Shown: one piece after another, positions 24,113 to 31,510 of the stretch | How the letters are laid out: the number at the start of each line of letters is the position of its first letter | Position numbering within the stretch: the stretch's first letter is position 1 | Assembly: GCF_958453765.1 (NCBI RefSeq) | Contig: NZ_CAUDZA010000028.1 | Span: 1-31,510 of the forward strand | Direction of reading: 5' to 3' | DNA: 31,510 bases | Source of the DNA: Phascolarctobacterium_A succinatutens_B | GTDB taxonomy: Bacteria > Bacillota > Negativicutes > Acidaminococcales > Acidaminococcaceae | Program-made: the position numbers and the translations under genes | The notes under the pieces: generated by a model | What the model was told of the DNA's origin: nothing | Database searches by the model: none | The model's input: the letters and a program-made list of their open reading frames with translations, nothing else

Positions 24113-25381
24113 CTACTCCTTGTAGTCGAAAACCATATCCCTAATACGCACACTCTGACCTTCCTGTACACCTCTCTCCTTCAGCGCCTCGTCAATGCCA
24201 AGACGTTTCCAAATCAGCTGGAAGCGGTAAAGTGCCTCGTCATTATCAAAGTTAGTCATAGCAACAAGACGCTCGATGTTCTTGCCGCGAACCTCCCAGT
24301 CGGTATCATTGCCGACAACAATTTCATAGCTGTCCGGATCAATTTCGTCAAAGCGTGCCAGGTCTTCTTCATCCTCTTCCGGAACATACTGCTGCAGCAG
24401 GTCGTAAGCCTTAAACATCAGCTCACGCAGACCTTCGCCGGTAGCAGCACTTGCCTTACAGATTTCGTAGCCTTTAGCTTCAACGTATTCCTTTAAGCGC
24501 TCAAAGTTTTCCTGCGCTTCCGGCAGGTCCATTTTGTTGGCAACAACCAGTTGCTTACGACGTGCCAGACGCTCGCTGTATTCTGCCAGCTCTGTATTGA
24601 TTTTGTCAAAATCCTCAATCGGATCACGGCCGTCAACGCCTGCAACGTCAACAATATGCAGCAGTACCTTAGTACGCTCTACATGACGCAGAAAGTCATG
24701 GCCAAGGCCAACGCCCTCATGTGCACCTTCAATCAAACCGGGGATATCCGCCAGCACAAAGCTGCGCTCCTCATCCAGACGTACCACGCCCAAAACCGGG
24801 GACAGCGTTGTAAAATGGTAGGCAGCAATTTCTGGGCGGGCAGCGCTCACCTGTGCGATAATGCTGGACTTGCCTACGCTGGGATAGCCTACCAGGCCAA
24901 CGTCAGCCAACAGCTTCAGCTCCAGCTTCAGCCAACGGTTTTCACCGGGTTCGCCCTTTTCAGCAAAGGTCGGTGCACGATTAGTGCTGGTAACATAGCA
25001 GGCATTGCCCTTGCCGCCGCGGCCGCCTTTAGCAGCCGTATAGGTCTGGCCGTCCTCAACAAGGTCTGCCATAACGGCACCGGTAGCGTCGTCACGTACC
25101 AAGGTTCCCATCGGCACCTTAACGAATACGGTATCAGCGCGTACACCGGTGCAGTTTTTGGTGCCACCCTGACCGCCGCGCTTAGCAACATATTTTCTCT
25201 TGTAACGGAAGTCAATCAGGGTATTGAGATTTTTGTCCGCAATCAGGACAACATCACCGCCGCGACCGCCGTTACCACCGTTCGGGCCACCCTTTTCTAC
25301 AAATTTTTCTCTGCGGAAGCTGCTCATGCCGTCGCCGCCATCGCCTGCTTCTACATAAATTCTCGCTCTGTCAATAAACAT
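24113..25381 (-). CDS. obgE: Obg family GTPase ObgE/CgtA
   Basis: A 422-residue essential GTPase of ribosome assembly and stress signalling. The glycine-rich Obg fold (about 1-157) shows GGDGGDGMSSFRREKF and GGPNGGNGGRGGDV. The G domain has G1 GYPSVGKSS (about 165-173), G3 DIPGLIEGAHEGVGLG, G4 NKMD and G5 SAATGEG. A C-terminal OCT domain (about 345-420) carries the VRIRDMVFDY ending. SD TAGGAG precedes the ATG. It is followed by the repeat-bearing gap and proBA. Confidence 0.97.
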   Translation of the reverse strand: MFIDRARIYVEAGDGGDGMSSFRREKFVEKGGPNGGNGGRGGDVVLIADKNLNTLIDFRYKRKYVAKRGGQGGTKNCTGVRADTVFVKVPMGTLVRDDATGAVMADLVEDGQTYTAAKGGRGGKGNACYVTSTNRAPTFAEKGEPGENRWLKLELKLLADVGLVGYPSVGKSSIIAQVSAARPEIAAYHFTTLSPVLGVVRLDEERSFVLADIPGLIEGAHEGVGLGHDFLRHVERTKVLLHIVDVAGVDGRDPIEDFDKINTELAEYSERLARRKQLVVANKMDLPEAQENFERLKEYVEAKGYEICKASAATGEGLRELMFKAYDLLQQYVPEEDEEDLARFDEIDPDSYEIVVGNDTDWEVRGKNIERLVAMTNFDNDEALYRFQLIWKRLGIDEALKERGVQEGQSVRIRDMVFDYKE

Positions 25382-25433
25382 TTTGTTTTCTCCTATATCG
25401 TAAATTTAGCTATTGCTAGGTATATTTATCTAT

Positions 25434-25463
25434 ATTATAGCTTATCTTGCAGGGAAAGTGCAA
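25434..25463 (-). promoter_or_regulatory. Promoter of obgE
   Basis: Minus-strand TTGCAC (25463-25458) and TATAAT (25439-25434) are separated by 18 bp, giving a leader of about 45 nt to the ATG. The stretch 25464-25681, between this promoter and the leu promoter, shows nothing I can name. Confidence 0.65.
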
Positions 25464-25681
25464 CGTGGGAAGCAGCAAATCCGCAGAAAAGCGTTTAGTT
25501 TGCGAAGATTTCACTTACTATTGCTACGATATAACCGGTGCATTAGCTGAAAACGTACACAGCAAAGAAACTCCATAGCAATAACTTTAGTCACTAAAAC
25601 AACAAACTGTTTCATAATATACACTATAATCTCTCCAGTGAACATTTCGAGCTTTTTTCCTCACATTTCTTAACACTACTC

Positions 25682-25710
25682 TTGACAAATCTAAACGATA
25701 TTGCGATAAT
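25682..25710 (+). promoter_or_regulatory. Promoter of the leuCDB operon
   Basis: A consensus -35 TTGACA (25682-25687), 17-bp spacer and -10 GATAAT (25705-25710). Transcription should start near 25717, at the head of the T-box leader. Confidence 0.85.
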
Positions 25711-25716
25711 GTGAAG

Positions 25717-25990
25717 AACACAGCGATGTGTTTGTTTTAATTTAAGAACAAAATGCAATGACCGGGAAAATTTACCTGCCCCAGCATCCAGAGAGACGGC
25801 GTAAGGTGCAAGCCGCCAACAAGCAGGCAAAGAAGCTCACCCGCGAGCAGCTTCTCTGAACCAAGTAGGAGCAGACGCTTCCAGCACGTTACGCTGCCGA
25901 TTCGCTAATCGGGAAAATTAAGTACAACTTAGGGTGGTACCGCGAAAAAATTTCGCCCCTATCTGCAAGCGCAGATAGGGGCTATTTTTA
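25717..25990 (+). ncRNA. T-box leader, leucine-specific, with intrinsic terminator
   Basis: A tRNA-sensing leader controlling leuCDB. The invariant T-box sequence AGGGTGGTACCGCG is at 25931-25944. Stem I features include the AGAGAG loop near 25790 and GGTGCAAGCC after it. In the 3' side of the specifier loop, GAAG-CTC-ACC gives CTC (25836-25838), a Leu codon, as the probable specifier. The terminator is a 12-bp perfect stem (25955-25966 with 25971-25982) followed by a T run. Uncharged tRNA-Leu(GAG) would stabilise the antiterminator and switch the operon on. The specifier was placed by motif and context without folding. Confidence 0.92.
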
Positions 25991-26013
25991 TTATAAGGAA
26001 GAAGGTTAATTTT

Positions 26014-27279
26014 ATGGGAATGACAATGACGCAAAAAATCTTAGCCAAGCACGCTCACCGCGACAGCGTAAGCGCCGGCGACCTGCTTGTTTCTCAAGTA
26101 GATTTAGTATTAGCTAATGATATTACCGGTCCTCCGGCTATCAACGAATTTGAAAAAATCGGCAAGCCGGTATTTGATAAAAACAAAATTGCTCTGGTTC
26201 CGGACCATTTCTCCCCCTGCAAGGATATCAAATCCGCAACCATGTGCAAGCGTATGCGCGACTTTGCCCGCAAGCACGAAATCAAAAACTACTTTGAAGT
26301 GGGCCAGATGGGTATCGAGCATGCACTGCTGCCTGATAAAGGCCTTGTTGCTCCCGGCGAAATCATCATCGGCGCCGACTCCCACACCTGCACCTACGGT
26401 GCGCTTAACGCACTGAGCACCGGTATGGGCCAGACCGATATTGGCTGCGCTATGGCCAGCGGTACCTCCTGGTTCAAGGTTCCGCAGGCTATCAAGGTTA
26501 ACTTGACCGGCAAGCTGCCGAAATACGTTAAAGGCAAGGACATCATCCTGACCATCATCGGTATGATTGGCGTTGACGGTGCCCGTTACCAATCTTTGGA
26601 ATTCATCGGCGAAGGTGTCAGCGAGCTTTCGATGGCCGACCGCCTGACTATCTGCAACATGGCTATCGAAGCCGGCGGCAAAAACGGTATTTTCCCTGTT
26701 GATGAAAAAACCATCGCATTCTTAAAAGAACGCGGCGTAACCCGTGAATGGGAAGCAGTTACTGCGGACGAGGACGCTGAATATGCCCGTGTACTCGATA
26801 TTAAGCTCGACGAGCTTGTTCCTGTAGTTGCTTATCCGCATCTGCCAGAAAACACTCATCCTGCTAAGGAAGGTCATGCAATCAAAATCGACCAGGTTGT
26901 CATCGGTTCCTGCACCAACGGCCGTCTGGAGGATTTGGAGCAGGCTGCCGAAATTCTCAAAGGTCACAAGGTTTGCGACCATGTGCGTATGATTATCATC
27001 CCGGCAACCCAGCAGATTTATCAGGAGGCTATGCACCGCGGTTACATAGACACCTTTATTGATGCCGGTGCTGCCATTTCTACTCCGACCTGCGGTCCCT
27101 GCCTGGGCGGTTACATGGGTATCCTCGCAGCAGGCGAGCGCGCTGTTTCCACCACCAACCGTAACTTCCGCGGCCGCATGGGCCATGTCGACAGCGAAGT
27201 TTATCTGGCAAGTCCCTATACCGCTGCAGCCAGTGCCATCACCGGTTATATCACCAGCCCTGAGGAGGTAGTAAAATGA
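26014..27279 (+). CDS. leuC: 3-isopropylmalate dehydratase large subunit
   Basis: A 421-residue aconitase-family [4Fe-4S] enzyme subunit that, with LeuD, isomerises 2-isopropylmalate to 3-isopropylmalate. Cluster cysteines lie in VIGSCTNGRLEDLE and TPTCGPCLGGYMG. The substrate-side GADSHTCTYGALNAL motif is intact. It is the short LeuC form common in anaerobes and archaea. AAGGAAGAAGG lies 8 nt before the ATG, right after the T-box terminator. The stop overlaps the leuD start (ATGA). Confidence 0.97.
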   Translation: MGMTMTQKILAKHAHRDSVSAGDLLVSQVDLVLANDITGPPAINEFEKIGKPVFDKNKIALVPDHFSPCKDIKSATMCKRMRDFARKHEIKNYFEVGQMGIEHALLPDKGLVAPGEIIIGADSHTCTYGALNALSTGMGQTDIGCAMASGTSWFKVPQAIKVNLTGKLPKYVKGKDIILTIIGMIGVDGARYQSLEFIGEGVSELSMADRLTICNMAIEAGGKNGIFPVDEKTIAFLKERGVTREWEAVTADEDAEYARVLDIKLDELVPVVAYPHLPENTHPAKEGHAIKIDQVVIGSCTNGRLEDLEQAAEILKGHKVCDHVRMIIIPATQQIYQEAMHRGYIDTFIDAGAAISTPTCGPCLGGYMGILAAGERAVSTTNRNFRGRMGHVDSEVYLASPYTAAASAITGYITSPEEVVK

Positions 27280-27770
27280 GCAAAGTTTGGCGTTACGGCG
27301 ACCACATCGATACAGACGTTATTATTCCGGCAAGATATCTGAACATTGCCGATTTCAAGGAGTTAGCAGAGCACGCTATGGAGGATGCGAAGGAAAACCT
27401 GGAAATTAACTTCGCTGCCAACGTACAACCAGGCGATTACATCGTAGCAGGCAAAAACTTCGGCTGCGGCTCCTCCCGTGAGCATGCCCCTGTAGTATTA
27501 AAGGTTAAGGGCATCAAATGCATCGTAGCAGACAGCTTTGCCCGTATCTTCTACCGCAATGCGATTAACATCGGCCTGCCGGTGCTGGAAATAGGCGCCG
27601 ACGTAGAAAAGATTGAACCAGGCGATGAAATCGACGTTGATGTAAACAAGGGTGAAATCAAAATCCTCAATAAAAATATTACGATCAAAACAAAACCGCT
27701 GCCGGAATTTATCCAGCATATCGCAGACTGCGGCGGCCTGATTAATTATATTAAAGGAGAAAACAAATAA
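27276..27770 (+). CDS. leuD: 3-isopropylmalate dehydratase small subunit
   Basis: A 164-residue swivel-domain subunit, partner of LeuC. It has the family motifs HIDTDVIIPARYL (about 9-21) and GKNFGCGSSREHAP (about 58-71), the latter lining the active site. The short form matches the short LeuC. GAGGAGGT in the end of leuC serves as its ribosome site. The stop overlaps leuB by one base (TAATG). Confidence 0.97.
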   Translation: MSKVWRYGDHIDTDVIIPARYLNIADFKELAEHAMEDAKENLEINFAANVQPGDYIVAGKNFGCGSSREHAPVVLKVKGIKCIVADSFARIFYRNAINIGLPVLEIGADVEKIEPGDEIDVDVNKGEIKILNKNITIKTKPLPEFIQHIADCGGLINYIKGENK

Positions 27771-28843
27771 TGAAGATTTGCTTACTGCCAGGTGACGGCA
27801 TTGGTGTAGAAATAGTTGATGCAGCTGTAGAGGTTCTCGACGCTGCTGCCAAAAAATTCGGCTTTGAAATTGAATATGACAAGCAGCTCATCGGCGGCTG
27901 CGCAATCGATGCAACCGGCGTTCCCCTGCCGGAAGCAACCATTGCCAGTGCTAAGGCTGCTGACGCTGTGCTGCTCGGTGCTGTCGGCGGACCGAAATGG
28001 GATAATGTTGCTCCGGATATCCGTCCGGAAAAAGGCCTGCTTGGTATCCGCAAGGCTTTGGGCCTGTACTGCAACCTGCGCCCGATGACCGTTTCCAAAT
28101 TCACGGCGCATCTTTCTCCGCTGAAGGCAGAACGTGCCGAAGGCGCCGACCTGTTAATCGTACGTGAGCTTACCGGCGGTATCTACTTCGGTGAGCATAC
28201 CGAAGCGCACCTCAATGCTGACGGTGTTGAGGAAGCAAGCGATATTGAGCTTTATACCCGTCCGGAGGTAGAACGCATTGCCCGTTTTGCATTTGAAGCT
28301 GCCAAAAAACGCCGCGGCAAGGTAACCAGCGTTGATAAAGCCAATGTATTGGGTTCAAGCCGCATGTGGCGTAAAATTGTTGCCGAAATGCAGGCAAAGG
28401 ATTATCCTGAAGTAGAGCTGAACAACTTCTATGTTGACAACTGCGCTATGCAGTTAGTGCTGAATCCGAAGCAGTTTGACGTTATTTTGACCAACAATAT
28501 CTTTGGCGATATCCTCAGTGACGAAGCCAGCACCATCGCAGGCAGCATCGGCCTGCTTCCGAGCGCCAGCCTCGGCGACGGCACCGGTATGTACGAGCCT
28601 ATCCACGGCAGCGCACCGGACATTGCCGGTCAGGGTATTGCTAACCCGCTGGCAACCATTCTCAGCGTCGCTATGATGCTGCGTTACTCCCTGAACCAAA
28701 ATGAAGCAGCAGACGCAATGGAAGCAGCTGTTGACGCAGTTATGGAGCAAGGCTACCGCACTCCAGACCTTTATGCAGAAGGTCTGAAGAAGGTTTCTAC
28801 CTCTGAAATGGGACATCTTGTTGCTCAGGAACTGCTTAAATAA
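27770..28843 (+). CDS. leuB: 3-isopropylmalate dehydrogenase
   Basis: A 357-residue NAD-dependent decarboxylating dehydrogenase, giving 2-oxoisocaproate. Motifs seen are LLPGDGIGVEIVDAA at the N-terminus, LLIVRELTGGIYFG (about 125-138), the substrate lysine in SVDKANVLGSSRMWR, and NIFGDILSDEASTIAGSIGLLPSAS followed by the NAD-binding EPIHGSAPDIAGQGIANP. AAAGGAG lies upstream. leuA, the first pathway enzyme, is not in the window, nor is an ilv gene. Confidence 0.97.
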   Translation: MKICLLPGDGIGVEIVDAAVEVLDAAAKKFGFEIEYDKQLIGGCAIDATGVPLPEATIASAKAADAVLLGAVGGPKWDNVAPDIRPEKGLLGIRKALGLYCNLRPMTVSKFTAHLSPLKAERAEGADLLIVRELTGGIYFGEHTEAHLNADGVEEASDIELYTRPEVERIARFAFEAAKKRRGKVTSVDKANVLGSSRMWRKIVAEMQAKDYPEVELNNFYVDNCAMQLVLNPKQFDVILTNNIFGDILSDEASTIAGSIGLLPSASLGDGTGMYEPIHGSAPDIAGQGIANPLATILSVAMMLRYSLNQNEAADAMEAAVDAVMEQGYRTPDLYAEGLKKVSTSEMGHLVAQELLK

Positions 28844-28888
28844 AAATATCGGCAAGCGCCATCCCCTCAGCGTTTACCAAAGCATTTC

Positions 28889-28922
28889 TACCCGTAAGCC
28901 TTCCGTTTGGGGCTTACGGGTA
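28889..28922 (+). terminator. Hairpin after leuB, possible terminator
   Basis: A perfect 12-bp stem (TACCCGTAAGCC at 28889-28900 with its complement at 28911-28922) has a 10-nt loop. It is followed by AAAATTT rather than a T tract, so read-through into azlCD is possible. T-rich runs occur 30-60 nt later. Confidence 0.6.
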
Positions 28923-28998
28923 AAATTTCCAACACTTAGCATTATTATATTTTGATTTTTTTGTTTTTTGGATTTTTTTATGATTGTTGTGGTGTATT

Positions 28999-29763
28999 AT
29001 GATGCAAATTTCAACCAAAAATATTGATCATGTATATACTAATAATGCTTCAAGCAATACGGTTGCCTTCCGCCAAGGCCTTCACGACGGCATCCCCATA
29101 GGATTGGGATATTTTGCCGTAGCCTTTTCTCTGGGAATTATTTGCCGCACATCCGGGCTTTCTGTATTCCAGGGCTTTTTAACAAGCCTGCTCAACAACA
29201 CTTCAGCCGGTGAATTTGCCGCCATTACCCTCATAGGTCAAAATGCCAGCTATACCGAAATAGCACTGGTCACCCTCATCGCCAATGCACGCTACATGCT
29301 AATGAGCTGCGCGCTGAGCCAAAGGCTCAGCAACGCGCAAGGCTTTATACATCGTCTGGCTATGGCCTTTGCTGTAACGGATGAGCTTTTCGGGATTGCT
29401 ATCTCCCGTCCCGGTGTTTTAAATCCATACTATTACTATGGCGGTATGGCCGTAGCAATTCCTGGCTGGTCGATTGGCACAGCCTGCGGCATTATCGCCG
29501 GTGCAGCGCTGCCTGATCGCATTGTCAGCGCACTGAGCGTTGCGCTGTTTGGCATGTTCCTTGCTATTATCATTCCGCCGGCACGCGAAAGCCGTATCAT
29601 TCTCACTGTTGTAATCACAAGCTTCGTCGCCAGCTTCGCAGCAGCATATCTGCAGCCGTTGGCACAGCTTACCGGCGGTACACGTACCATTATCCTCACT
29701 GTAGTCATCGCAGCGGCTGCAGCCTGGCTTAGGCCAGTACAGTCCCAGCAAAAGGAGGACTAG
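28999..29763 (+). CDS. azlC: AzlC family branched-chain amino acid exporter, large subunit
   Basis: A 254-residue membrane protein of the LIV-E family that exports leucine, isoleucine, valine or analogues together with AzlD. Signatures are FRQGLHDGIPIGLGYFAVAF (about 16-35), a proline/asparagine-rich LLNNTSAGEFAA loop and ANARYMLMSCALSQRL near 90. About six membrane segments. I start it at the ATG at 28999 (a second Met follows). An upstream TTG at 28984 has no better site. Neither has a clear SD, and the leader is a very T-rich stretch, so expression may be low or conditional. Confidence 0.92.
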   Translation: MMQISTKNIDHVYTNNASSNTVAFRQGLHDGIPIGLGYFAVAFSLGIICRTSGLSVFQGFLTSLLNNTSAGEFAAITLIGQNASYTEIALVTLIANARYMLMSCALSQRLSNAQGFIHRLAMAFAVTDELFGIAISRPGVLNPYYYYGGMAVAIPGWSIGTACGIIAGAALPDRIVSALSVALFGMFLAIIIPPARESRIILTVVITSFVASFAAAYLQPLAQLTGGTRTIILTVVIAAAAAWLRPVQSQQKED

Positions 29764-29766
29764 CAT

Positions 29767-30078
29767 ATGGAACATAATATTTACATTTATATTGCCGTAA
29801 TGGCACTTGTTACCTACGCTATCCGCGTGCTTCCGCTCACACTCATCCGTAAGGAAATCAAAAATCCCTTCATCCGTTCCTTTTTATATTATGTCCCCTA
29901 CACGACTCTCGCAGTAATGACCTTTCCTGCAATCCTGCAGGAAACGCAGACACCTGCTGCAGGTGCACTTGCCCTCGGCATCGGCGTTGTCACCGCCTGG
30001 CGCAGCATGAGCCTTTTTCATGTGGCTTGCTGCTGCTGTGCAGTGGTGTTTATAGCAGAATTTATCATGGTGCCGTAA
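29767..30078 (+). CDS. azlD: AzlD family branched-chain amino acid exporter, small subunit
   Basis: A 103-residue four-helix membrane protein, the obligatory partner of AzlC in LIV-E exporters. Family-like TYAIRVLPLTLIRKEIKNPF (about 16-35) and YVPYTTLAVMTFP follow. AAAGGAGG lies 8 nt before the ATG, overlapping the end of azlC. It lies 3 nt after the azlC stop. Placement beside a leucine operon is consistent with relief of amino-acid overflow. Confidence 0.93.
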   Translation: MEHNIYIYIAVMALVTYAIRVLPLTLIRKEIKNPFIRSFLYYVPYTTLAVMTFPAILQETQTPAAGALALGIGVVTAWRSMSLFHVACCCCAVVFIAEFIMVP

Positions 30079-30083
30079 GGCAC

Positions 30084-30134
30084 ACAAAAAGCCGCCGGCT
30101 CAGGAGATTGTTCTCTGAGCCGGCGGCTTTTTGT
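30084..30134. terminator. Strong bidirectional terminator after azlD
   Basis: A 20-21-bp GC-rich stem (30084-30104 with 30114-30134), including GCCGCCGGCTCAG and its complement, is flanked by A5 and T5. It ends azlCD and can also stop minus-strand transcription coming from the permease. Confidence 0.92.
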
Positions 30135-30174
30135 ATTACTGTAATCAACGTGAGTTTTTTATGCACGCTGCAAC

Positions 30175-30212
30175 AAAAAAGTCTTCGCACACATACGAAT
30201 ATGCACGAAGAC
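30175..30212 (-). terminator. Terminator of the SLC13/MatC-like permease gene
   Basis: GTCTTCG (30181-30187) pairs with CGAAGAC (30206-30212), with further pairing around a TTCG tetraloop. Six Ts follow on the minus strand. It lies 25 nt past the permease stop. Confidence 0.75.
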
Positions 30213-30237
30213 CAAAATAATTTATTAAGCTTCTATC

Positions 30238-31485
30238 TCACAGCAGCCAATGGAACATGCCGAAATAAGAGAAAACACACAACACGGAAACGCCCAGCGC
30301 AGAAACGCCGAACATTTTCATAAACAGATTCTGCTGCTGCTTCTGATTAGCATTAGCGGCCGAAGCATATGCTGCCAACGCCAACGCACCGCCTGTAGAA
30401 AGCGGACTGATGGCAGCGACATGTGAAATCGTTGTAATCGAGGAAGCCAATTCGAACTCATTCACCCCGCCAAGCTGCTGGGCAACATGCGGCACAGTCG
30501 GCAGCAGCGTAGGCATAACAACACCGCTGCTTGAGCTGAACCAGCTCATAATACCGGAGGTAAGTCCCATAACAGCGGCAGCACTTTTAGCGCTCATCAG
30601 CGAAACAAGCACATTGGAAAGCACCTCAATACCGCCGAGATCTATAATCAGCTGCATCAAAACACCGACACCGGTAATCAGCAGCAGCGTATTCCAAGGA
30701 ATGTGCCTGATAGCTTTGCTCTCATCGGAAACACGTAAAAAGGACAATACCGCAGCAACTGCAAAGCTGACCAGTCCGACATTAATACGCAAAAGCATAA
30801 CCATAAGCACCATCACTACAATACCGGCAATAGTCGTCAGCTGCCTTTTGTTAAAGCAGGGAACTTCTTTTTTCTGCTCCACAGCAGCAGAACGCAGCTT
30901 ATAGCCTCCCAACAAAATATAGATAATAACGGCATAAATAGTAAATGAAAGAATACCATTCATAAGAAAATCATTTTCAATACCTGTCAGGCCAAACTCT
31001 GCGCACAGATTCGCACCGATAATGCCGGTAGCAGCAAGCGGTGATAAACCACCGGCGCAAGAACCCAAAACAGTTAAGGTTGAAAGCAGCACTGGACTGA
31101 TTTTCATTTCTGCTGCCAAGGACATGGAAAAAACCATCATTATAGCCATAGTCGGTACAGAGCCGGGACCAAGCGCAGCAAGTATAATCGAGAATACATA
31201 AATAATGATCGGAATCAGGTAAACACGCTTACCTGCCAAGGAAATAACTTTTTGTGCCAGTAAATCCAGACTGCCGTTAATCTGTGCCAAACTGAACAAA
31301 TAAGTTACACCCAAAAGCATCAGAAACAAAGAAGCATTGAAGCCTTTAATAATTTCCGCATCACTGATGCCTGCCATACGTCCCAAAAGCAAGGCAAAAG
31401 CTATGCACAAAAGACCCGTATTCATTTTACGGATAAAACCAAGCATTATCGCCAGCAGTAAAAAACCCAAGGATAACAGAGCCAT
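30238..31485 (-). CDS. SLC13/MatC-type anion or dicarboxylate permease
   Basis: A 415-residue integral membrane transporter with about 11-12 hydrophobic segments. It looks like the ion-transporter superfamily (SLC13, CitM, MatC). The N-terminal MALLSLGFLLLAIMLGF resembles MatC-type dicarboxylate carriers. Two re-entrant-like Gly/Ser/Pro loops are visible, one near residue 107 (LGPGSVPTMA, then GGLSPLAATG) and a second half-copy near 315-370 (SSSSGVVMPTLLPTVP, then AAISPLSTGGALAL), reflecting the inverted repeat of this fold. Substrate is uncertain: a C4-dicarboxylate such as malonate or succinate is most likely. SD GGAGG lies 6 nt before the ATG. It is convergent with azlCD and appears monocistronic at this end. 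Confidence 0.75.
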   Translation of the reverse strand: MALLSLGFLLLAIMLGFIRKMNTGLLCIAFALLLGRMAGISDAEIIKGFNASLFLMLLGVTYLFSLAQINGSLDLLAQKVISLAGKRVYLIPIIIYVFSIILAALGPGSVPTMAIMMVFSMSLAAEMKISPVLLSTLTVLGSCAGGLSPLAATGIIGANLCAEFGLTGIENDFLMNGILSFTIYAVIIYILLGGYKLRSAAVEQKKEVPCFNKRQLTTIAGIVVMVLMVMLLRINVGLVSFAVAAVLSFLRVSDESKAIRHIPWNTLLLITGVGVLMQLIIDLGGIEVLSNVLVSLMSAKSAAAVMGLTSGIMSWFSSSSGVVMPTLLPTVPHVAQQLGGVNEFELASSITTISHVAAISPLSTGGALALAAYASAANANQKQQQNLFMKMFGVSALGVSVLCVFSYFGMFHWLL

Positions 31486-31510
31486 CGGAAACCTCCAAAA
31501 AATTTATTTG

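Noticed and set aside
24551..25498. 315-codon plus-strand open frame opposite obgE
   Set aside because: Shadow of the glycine-rich ObgE frame. No independent support.
25624..25830. 68-codon minus-strand frame in the leu leader
   Set aside because: It lies across the leu promoter and T-box stem I, and has no ribosome site or domain.

Overview
This window looks like a chromosomal segment of a diderm Firmicute of the class Negativicutes. Acidaminococcaceae or a neighbouring family is a guess. The core genes are of Firmicute type: maf-radC-mreBCD with mrdA and rodA, the TIGR03960/TIGR03936 radical-SAM pair, obgE-proB-proA, and a T-box in front of leuCDB. The same stretch also carries two TonB-dependent outer-membrane receptors, which require an outer membrane. 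I see no tRNA, rRNA, CRISPR array, IS element or phage gene.

Layout. 1-3060 (minus strand): a TonB receptor followed 4 nt later by an ABC-type binding lipoprotein, with a good sigma-70 promoter and a Fur-like dyad. The transport permease probably begins just outside the window. 3200-5210 (minus): an AT-rich pair of orphan genes, namely an archaeal-type AAA+ ATPase (DUF234 family) and a protein built from three 48-residue repeats. 5434-9249 (minus): a second TonB receptor followed by a NapH-like membrane polyferredoxin, a 64-residue Cys-rich membrane peptide and an exported protein of unknown function. It is divergent from a MerR regulator at 9394-10230. A MerR-type operator sits in a 19-bp promoter spacer between them.

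10339-25381 (minus) is the housekeeping block. Read in the direction of transcription it is obgE, proB, proA, three small membrane-protein genes, maf, radC, mreB, mreC, mreD, mrdA, rodA, then the radical-SAM pair. The obgE-proB gap holds two tandem copies of a structured repeat whose stems vary in a compensating way. 25682-28843 (plus): promoter, leucine T-box leader and leuC-leuD-leuB. The leucine genes are followed by azlC-azlD, encoding a branched-chain amino acid exporter. A convergent permease of the SLC13/MatC type closes the window.

The part most likely to be an undescribed system is the MerR-controlled receptor/polyferredoxin/Cys-peptide/exported-protein operon. It pairs outer-membrane capture of a substrate with a membrane Fe-S electron path, so redox-linked uptake of a metal or metallo-cofactor is a reasonable hypothesis. 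The structured repeat pair and the 48-residue repeat protein are the other two notable items.
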